Shown here: piece by piece, positions 5,010-8,610 of the stretch
Numbering within the stretch: position 1 is the stretch's first letter
Layout of the letters: each line of letters starts with the position of its first letter
Translations under genes and position numbers: made by a program
DNA from: Oligoflexia bacterium
GTDB lineage: Bacteria; Bdellovibrionota; UBA1018
Direction: 5' to 3'
Assembly: GCA_903928955.1 (NCBI GenBank)
Contig: CAIYTD010000380.1
Location: 1-8,610 of the forward strand
DNA length: 8,610 nt
The notes under the pieces: model-generated
Seen by the model: the letters and a program-made list of their open reading frames with translations, nothing else
Database searches by the model: none
What the model was told of the DNA's origin: nothing

Positions 5010-6670
5010 GCGAACTAAAAATTATCCCATTAGGAGGTCTAGGCGAAATTGGAATGAACTGCATGGTCCTTGAGTACGCCGACGAAATCCTCATCGTTGA
5101 CTGCGGATTGCTTTTTTCTGATTTAGACCATTTTGGGGTAGAATTTGTGATCCCCGATTTCACCTATTTGAAAGAGCGTAAAAACCAGGTGAAAGGCTAT
5201 ATCATGACCCATGGCCATGAAGACCATATTGGCGCTTTGCCTTTTGCGCTGAAAGCTGGAATTAAGGCTCCCATTTTTGCCTCTCCCTTTACAGGCCTCC
5301 TCATTCGCCAAAGACTAAAGGAATACGGGCTAGAGAACCAAGTAGATCTTCGCATTTTTAAAATGGGCGATCGAATAGAGTTCAATCAATTCAAGATCAC
5401 ACCTGTTTCTGTGAATCACAGCATAGTGGATTCAGCTGCTCTCTTAATAGATACACCCCTAGGTCGTGTAATTCATACCGGTGATTTCAAAATTGATCCT
5501 ACTCCTTTTTTTGGCCAAGGAATTGACTTAAATACATTTTCTCGCGCAGGAGATGAGGGAGTTCTCCTCCTACTTTCAGACTCTACAAATGTAGAACGCC
5601 ACGATCACAGCATGAGCGAAAGTATTATCTATCAAAAATTTGAACAACTTTTTGCTGCAGCAGAAGGACTTACAATCGTATCGATGTTTGCATCTAATGT
5701 AGGGCGCATGGGACAAATTTTCGATCTTGCCCATCGTCTCAATAAAAAAATTGCCCTTGCAGGGCGAACCATGGAACAAAATGTTCGGCTTGGAAGTGAA
5801 GCAGGATTTCTTAAAAATGTAGAATCTCAACTCATCAGCTTAGACGACTTAGACCATTACCCAAGAAATAACGTCATCGTACTCTCCACCGGCAGCCAAG
5901 GAGAACATCGATCCGCTCTCATTCGTGTTGCAATGGGTGAACATTCTCAGATTCAACTTCAACCGGGAGATTTAGTTCTCATGAGCTCAAAGTTCATTCC
6001 AGGGAATGAAAAAGCCATTGGAAGAATGATTAATCATTTATTTAAACAAGGTGCCGAGGTCCTTTACGAGGCAGTTCACGATATTCATGTTTCTGGCCAT
6101 GCCACCCGTCCAGAACTCAAAGAAATGCTAACCCGAGTTCGACCGAAATTTTTTATTCCTATTCATGGCGAATATCGGCATCTCGTTCATCATTCTATTT
6201 TAGCAAAAGAAACTGGCATCCCCTCAGAAAATGTACTCATCGCTGTAAATGGGGACGTCATCCAAATTACTCCTGATACTTGTCGAATTATAGAACATAG
6301 AGAAGAATTAAGAGTTCTGGTTGAAGGCAGAGAGGGAAATGATATTTCGAAACTCGTACTGCGTGAACGACGACAAATGGGTGAAAAAGGATTAGTTTTT
6401 TCATTGCTTGTTAGAAACACTGAAAGTCGTAGAATTATTGCAGGACCAGAAATCATTTTTAAAGGGCTTGCTAATGAAAATCAAGAGGGATGGTTAATGG
6501 GAGAAGCCAAAAAACTAGTAAAAAAGGCTATATCTGATTATGACCATTCTCTGGATGCCCGAGAACCACAGATAGACCTGCAAGAAACTATTCGCATTGA
6601 ACTCAGACGTTTCTTCAATCATAATCTAAGGAAAAAACCAATCGTTTTACCTATCATCTTAGATCTTTAA
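5006..6670 (+). CDS. rnj: Ribonuclease J (metallo-beta-lactamase/beta-CASP)
   Basis: RNase J is an RNA-decay and processing enzyme with endonuclease and 5'-to-3' exonuclease activity; enterobacteria lack it. The 554-residue protein has the full architecture. The metallo-beta-lactamase part carries THGHEDHIGALPF (68-80, zinc-binding H69, H71, D73, H74), H138 and GDFKIDP (159-165). The beta-CASP insert carries SDSTNVE (191-197), ASNVGRMGQ (229-237), RTMEQNVRLG (254-263) and LSTGSQGE (293-300). The nuclease domain is then rejoined at VSGHATRPE (362-370) and PIHGEYRHL (385-393). The C-terminal domain (about 450-554) is present. The start is TTG 5006-5008, overlapping the udk stop. AAAGGA at 4991-4996 gives a nine-base spacing, and the protein aligns from its second residue, so the rare start is credible. 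Nothing suggests truncation. Confidence 0.97.
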   Translation: MSELKIIPLGGLGEIGMNCMVLEYADEILIVDCGLLFSDLDHFGVEFVIPDFTYLKERKNQVKGYIMTHGHEDHIGALPFALKAGIKAPIFASPFTGLLIRQRLKEYGLENQVDLRIFKMGDRIEFNQFKITPVSVNHSIVDSAALLIDTPLGRVIHTGDFKIDPTPFFGQGIDLNTFSRAGDEGVLLLLSDSTNVERHDHSMSESIIYQKFEQLFAAAEGLTIVSMFASNVGRMGQIFDLAHRLNKKIALAGRTMEQNVRLGSEAGFLKNVESQLISLDDLDHYPRNNVIVLSTGSQGEHRSALIRVAMGEHSQIQLQPGDLVLMSSKFIPGNEKAIGRMINHLFKQGAEVLYEAVHDIHVSGHATRPELKEMLTRVRPKFFIPIHGEYRHLVHHSILAKETGIPSENVLIAVNGDVIQITPDTCRIIEHREELRVLVEGREGNDISKLVLRERRQMGEKGLVFSLLVRNTESRRIIAGPEIIFKGLANENQEGWLMGEAKKLVKKAISDYDHSLDAREPQIDLQETIRIELRRFFNHNLRKKPIVLPIILDL

Positions 6671-6756
6671 GTGCATCCACGTTGAATACCTGATAATTTT
6701 ACTAAAGTCTAAGAACTTTTCCTCCGATAGTTTAACTAGAGCGAGGTGGTTTTAAA
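6671..6756 (+). promoter_or_regulatory. Leader of the small Cys/His protein with SD-pairing hairpin
   Basis: The strong ribosome binding site AGGTGG (6744-6749) is seven bases before ATG 6757. CCTC (6721-6724) can pair with GAGG (6743-6746) of that site, closing over the inner dyad TAGT-TTA-ACTA region (6728-6731/6735-6738). This would partly hide the ribosome binding site. GATAAT at 6692-6697 resembles a -10 box but has no convincing -35, so an own promoter is only possible. The hairpin AAAGT/ACTTT at 6704-6719 is too weak to be called the RNase J terminator. Confidence 0.3.
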
Positions 6757-7059
6757 ATGTTTAAAAGTAAACCAGTCCCAGAAAAACCGAACGAAAGTCA
6801 TCCTATTGAAGGCAAGAAATCTGAAATAAACACATCAGATCCTGCACCTAAAAATAAAGGAAGAGAAGCACTTCCTGGCAATTGCTTTGCCTGGAACTGT
6901 AAAACAAGTGCCACTCGATTTAATTTTTGCGAAGAGCATTACGATCATTTCAAGTTTGGCCTAATCAAAAAAACTGGAGAGCCAGTTTCCGATTATGAAA
7001 AAAAGATTGAGCACTATACAGCCTATAAATCCAAACAACGGAAAAAACAGGCTGCTTAG
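6757..7059 (+). CDS. Small basic protein with Cys4/His knuckle, unknown function
   Basis: This 100-residue protein is not recognised with certainty. Residues 1-40 are charged, Pro/Lys-rich and probably disordered. Residues 43-64 carry C43-FAWN-C48-KTSATRFNF-C58-EE-H61-YD-H64, a CxxxxC-x9-CxxH arrangement able to hold one zinc ion. It is followed by FKFGLIKKTGEPVSDYEKK (65-83) and a Lys/Arg-rich end (91-98). There is no signal peptide or membrane segment. The compact knuckle and the charge favour nucleic-acid or ribosome contact, but this is inference. A very good ribosome binding site (6744-6749) and clean spacing make the gene convincing. It lies 86 bases after RNase J on the same strand and may be read from the same transcript. 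A GC-rich hairpin follows at 7092. Confidence 0.85.
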   Translation: MFKSKPVPEKPNESHPIEGKKSEINTSDPAPKNKGREALPGNCFAWNCKTSATRFNFCEEHYDHFKFGLIKKTGEPVSDYEKKIEHYTAYKSKQRKKQAA

Positions 7060-7091
7060 AAGACTCGACAGAGCTGTACCCACCCCTCCTC

Positions 7092-7131
7092 GAGGGAGCT
7101 TCAGGATCCTCCCGATCATCGGAGCTCCCTT
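7092..7131. terminator. GC-rich hairpin between convergent genes
   Basis: AGGGAGCT (7093-7100) pairs perfectly with AGCTCCCT (7123-7130), extended to 11 pairs with two G-U pairs and one more C-G, around an 18-base loop that contains the palindrome AGGATCCT (7103-7110). It lies 32 bases after the small-protein stop and touches the rph stop codon. Only three T bases follow on the plus strand and none on the minus strand, so it is a weak intrinsic terminator at best. It may mainly block read-through or protect 3' ends. Confidence 0.5.
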
Positions 7132-7866
7132 TCATACTACTATTCCGAAATTTTTCAAAGCTTGATGCTGAATATCCCGAATATCAGCTAATGCATGAGA
7201 TGCAAGATCCATCATAGTATAGAGATCTTTTTTCGAAAAAGCTTTCTGCTCCCCTGTTCCTTGGACTTCAATAAAATTTCCATTACCAGTCATGACAAAA
7301 TTCATATCTACATCACAAGTTGAGTCCTCAGAATAATCTAAATCAACCAATACATCTTCACCTCGAATTCCAACACTCACCGCTGAAATACTATCTACTA
7401 TTGTACCCACTGCAATTTTCTTTTCACGAATGAGCTTTTCCAATGCGATTGCTAAAGCAACACATCCACCAGTAATGGAAGTAGTTCGAGTTCCACCGTC
7501 AGCCTGCAACACATCACAATCGACTACAATAGTTCGTTCACCCAATTTTTTCAAATCTACCATGGATCGCAACGCTCTACTAATCAAGCGTTGAATTTCT
7601 TGAGTACGGCCGGTTACCTTTTCACGCTCTCTTTTATTTCTAGTATGCGTTGCCCGAGGAAGCATGGAGTACTCAGCTGTAATCCATCCTTTTCCTTTGC
7701 CTGCAAGCCAAGGAGGAACCTTCTCTTCGATAGAAGCAGTACATAAAACATGAGTATTTCCTGAACAGATTAAAACAGATCCTTCTGCATAGCGATTAAC
7801 ATTCCCCTCAATTGTAACTGGTCTAATTTGATCAAATTTTCTGCCACTGGGTTCTCTCTGAATCAT
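7132..7866 (-). CDS. rph: Ribonuclease PH
   Basis: RNase PH is a phosphate-dependent 3'-to-5' exoribonuclease that trims tRNA 3' ends and forms a hexameric ring. From ATG 7866-7864 the protein has 244 residues, close to the family's roughly 240, and opens with the expected SGRKFDQIRPV (7-17). Further landmarks are AEGSVLICSGNTHVLCTAS (27-45), the phosphate-site segment KVTGRTQEIQR (83-93), DVLQADGGTRTTSITGG (118-134), the acidic active-site pair region LDYSED...DMN (176-189) and EVQGTGE (200-206). The frame extends upstream to 7971, but the extra 35 residues do not match the family and would overlap birA. TTAGGA eight bases before 7866 settles the start. It is divergent from birA and convergent with the small Cys/His gene. 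Confidence 0.95.
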   Translation of the reverse strand: MIQREPSGRKFDQIRPVTIEGNVNRYAEGSVLICSGNTHVLCTASIEEKVPPWLAGKGKGWITAEYSMLPRATHTRNKREREKVTGRTQEIQRLISRALRSMVDLKKLGERTIVVDCDVLQADGGTRTTSITGGCVALAIALEKLIREKKIAVGTIVDSISAVSVGIRGEDVLVDLDYSEDSTCDVDMNFVMTGNGNFIEVQGTGEQKAFSKKDLYTMMDLASHALADIRDIQHQALKNFGIVV

Positions 7867-7874
7867 TGCAATAT

Positions 7875-7880
7875 TCCTAA
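7875..7880 (-). promoter_or_regulatory. Ribosome binding site that fixes the rph start
   Basis: Read on the minus strand, TTAGGA is followed by eight bases and then ATG (7866-7864). No comparable site precedes the longer in-frame start at 7971. This supports the 244-residue form of RNase PH. Confidence 0.8.
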
Positions 7881-7907
7881 GGTGTGTAGTAGATCTTTTA
7901 ACTGATG

Positions 7908-7916
7908 TATCATAAT
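7908..7916. promoter_or_regulatory. Possible overlapping -10 boxes between rph and birA
   Basis: TATCATAAT (7908-7916) gives a rightward -10 candidate (TATCAT or CATAAT). On the minus strand TATGAT (7914-7909) is a leftward -10 that would leave rph a leader of about 35 bases including its ribosome binding site. No convincing -35 was found for either direction. The octamer TATCATAA also occurs between rsmE and the transglycosylase gene (3078-3085). Confidence 0.3.
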
Positions 7917-7919
7917 TTG

Positions 7920-8610
7920 ATGAATGGCGCATACCGTTTTGCAAATCAGGTTTTAGATGAATGCGACTCAACCAATAATATCGCTAAAGAAATGGCTGAA
8001 AGCGGAGCACCTCACGGAACATGGGTTTCAGCTCGGATTCAACATTCTGGAAGAGGCCGATTAGGACGAAAGTGGGAGTCTCCTGATGGAAATTTATATC
8101 TTTCTATCATTACAAGACTGGAGAACCAATCTCTCTGGAACTGGATACCCTTAACAACTGCGATCGCAACCATTCAAGCTATACAAATAGAGTTTACAAC
8201 TCTGCCTATTCAAATTAAGTGGCCTAACGATCTCTGGTTAGACAATGCCAAGCTGGGCGGAATACTTTGCGAAAGCGCAGGATTAAGATCTAATCGCTAT
8301 ATTGTAATTGGGCTAGGACTCAATTGTAATCAAATACCAGAAGGGATCTCTCAACCTGTTCAAACCCTGTCAAAAGCATTAAAGAATAATATTAATTTTT
8401 CTCTTCCTATTGATAAAATTCGGATATTAATTATTTCAAATATACTTTATGAACTAAATAATTTAACTTCTTATGGACCTGAAGAAATCAGGCGTAAATA
8501 CAATTTATGCTCAGTCTTTCATCCTGGAACAGAAATCGAATGGGGCTCACCTCTCCAAACAGCAGTTGTGGAAGATCTTGGTCCCTCCGCCGAGCTTCAA
8601 GTAAGAAATC
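7920..8610 (+). CDS. birA: Biotin-protein ligase BirA, 3' end beyond window
   Basis: BirA makes biotinyl-AMP and attaches biotin to the biotin carrier protein of acetyl-CoA carboxylase and related enzymes. About 230 residues are visible and the frame is still open at the right edge, so the gene is cut. From ATG 7920 the motifs are DECDSTNNIAKE (13-24), the adenylate loop SGRGRLGRKWESP (about 43-55), GNLYLSI, IKWPNDLWL with KLGGILCES (the catalytic core), and IGLGLNCN. The later part (about 200 on) enters the small C-terminal beta domain. There is no N-terminal winged-helix DNA-binding domain, so this is the monofunctional type that does not act as the biotin repressor. An in-frame ATG at 7905 would add five residues. 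Neither start has a ribosome binding site, so leaderless initiation is possible. Confidence 0.93.
   Translation, partial: MNGAYRFANQVLDECDSTNNIAKEMAESGAPHGTWVSARIQHSGRGRLGRKWESPDGNLYLSIITRLENQSLWNWIPLTTAIATIQAIQIEFTTLPIQIKWPNDLWLDNAKLGGILCESAGLRSNRYIVIGLGLNCNQIPEGISQPVQTLSKALKNNINFSLPIDKIRILIISNILYELNNLTSYGPEEIRRKYNLCSVFHPGTEIEWGSPLQTAVVEDLGPSAELQVRN

Noticed and set aside
6704..6719. Hairpin as the RNase J terminator
   Set aside because: It has only five A/T-rich pairs and the T-run is part of its own stem.
7867..7971. Longer rph start giving a 279-residue protein
   Set aside because: The extra 35 residues do not resemble RNase PH, lack a ribosome binding site and overlap birA; TTAGGA before 7866 fits the family's normal start.

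Overview
The window looks like a compact, moderately AT-rich chromosomal segment from a Gram-negative bacterium outside the enterobacteria. The evidence is a lipoprotein with a clear lipobox, a periplasmic MltD-type lytic transglycosylase, RNase J together with RNase PH, and a bacterial single-RRM protein with a glycine-rich tail. That combination suits the Bdellovibrionota or former delta-proteobacterial groups, but this is an inference from gene content and not a proven placement. I see no phage genes, transposase, CRISPR array, tRNA or rRNA.

Left part (1-1565). After 133 bases that resolve to no clear gene comes an RRM RNA-binding protein (134-445) followed by a strong intrinsic terminator (465-522). 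Next is a very small GTG-start zinc-ribbon-like protein of 59 residues (554-733). The 187-base gap that follows is unusually rich in mutually adjacent inverted repeats (758-907). It includes a 19-base Fur-like dyad inside a plausible promoter. It leads into an unrecognised lipoprotein (921-1565) whose C-terminal half is loaded with Cys and His clusters. This non-coding block and its metal-binding-looking product are the least explained part of the window.

Middle part (1562-6670). A leftward pair, rsmE (16S rRNA m3U1498 methyltransferase) and an unassigned class I methyltransferase, is coupled by a 4-base GTGA overlap. The pair runs tail-to-tail into the lipoprotein gene with a 4-base overlap. 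Divergent from rsmE, only 28 bases away, is a rightward run: lytic transglycosylase, udk (uridine kinase) and RNase J. It is tightly spaced, with a 7-base gap and then a TTGA start/stop overlap.

Right part (6671-8610). A 100-residue protein with a Cys/His knuckle follows RNase J. Its ribosome binding site may be tucked into a small leader hairpin. A GC-rich hairpin separates it from the convergent rph (RNase PH). The window ends in birA (biotin-protein ligase), divergent from rph and cut by the right edge. Several genes share an RNA theme (RRM protein, rRNA methylation, uridine salvage, RNase J, RNase PH), but nothing seen here shows they form a single dedicated system.
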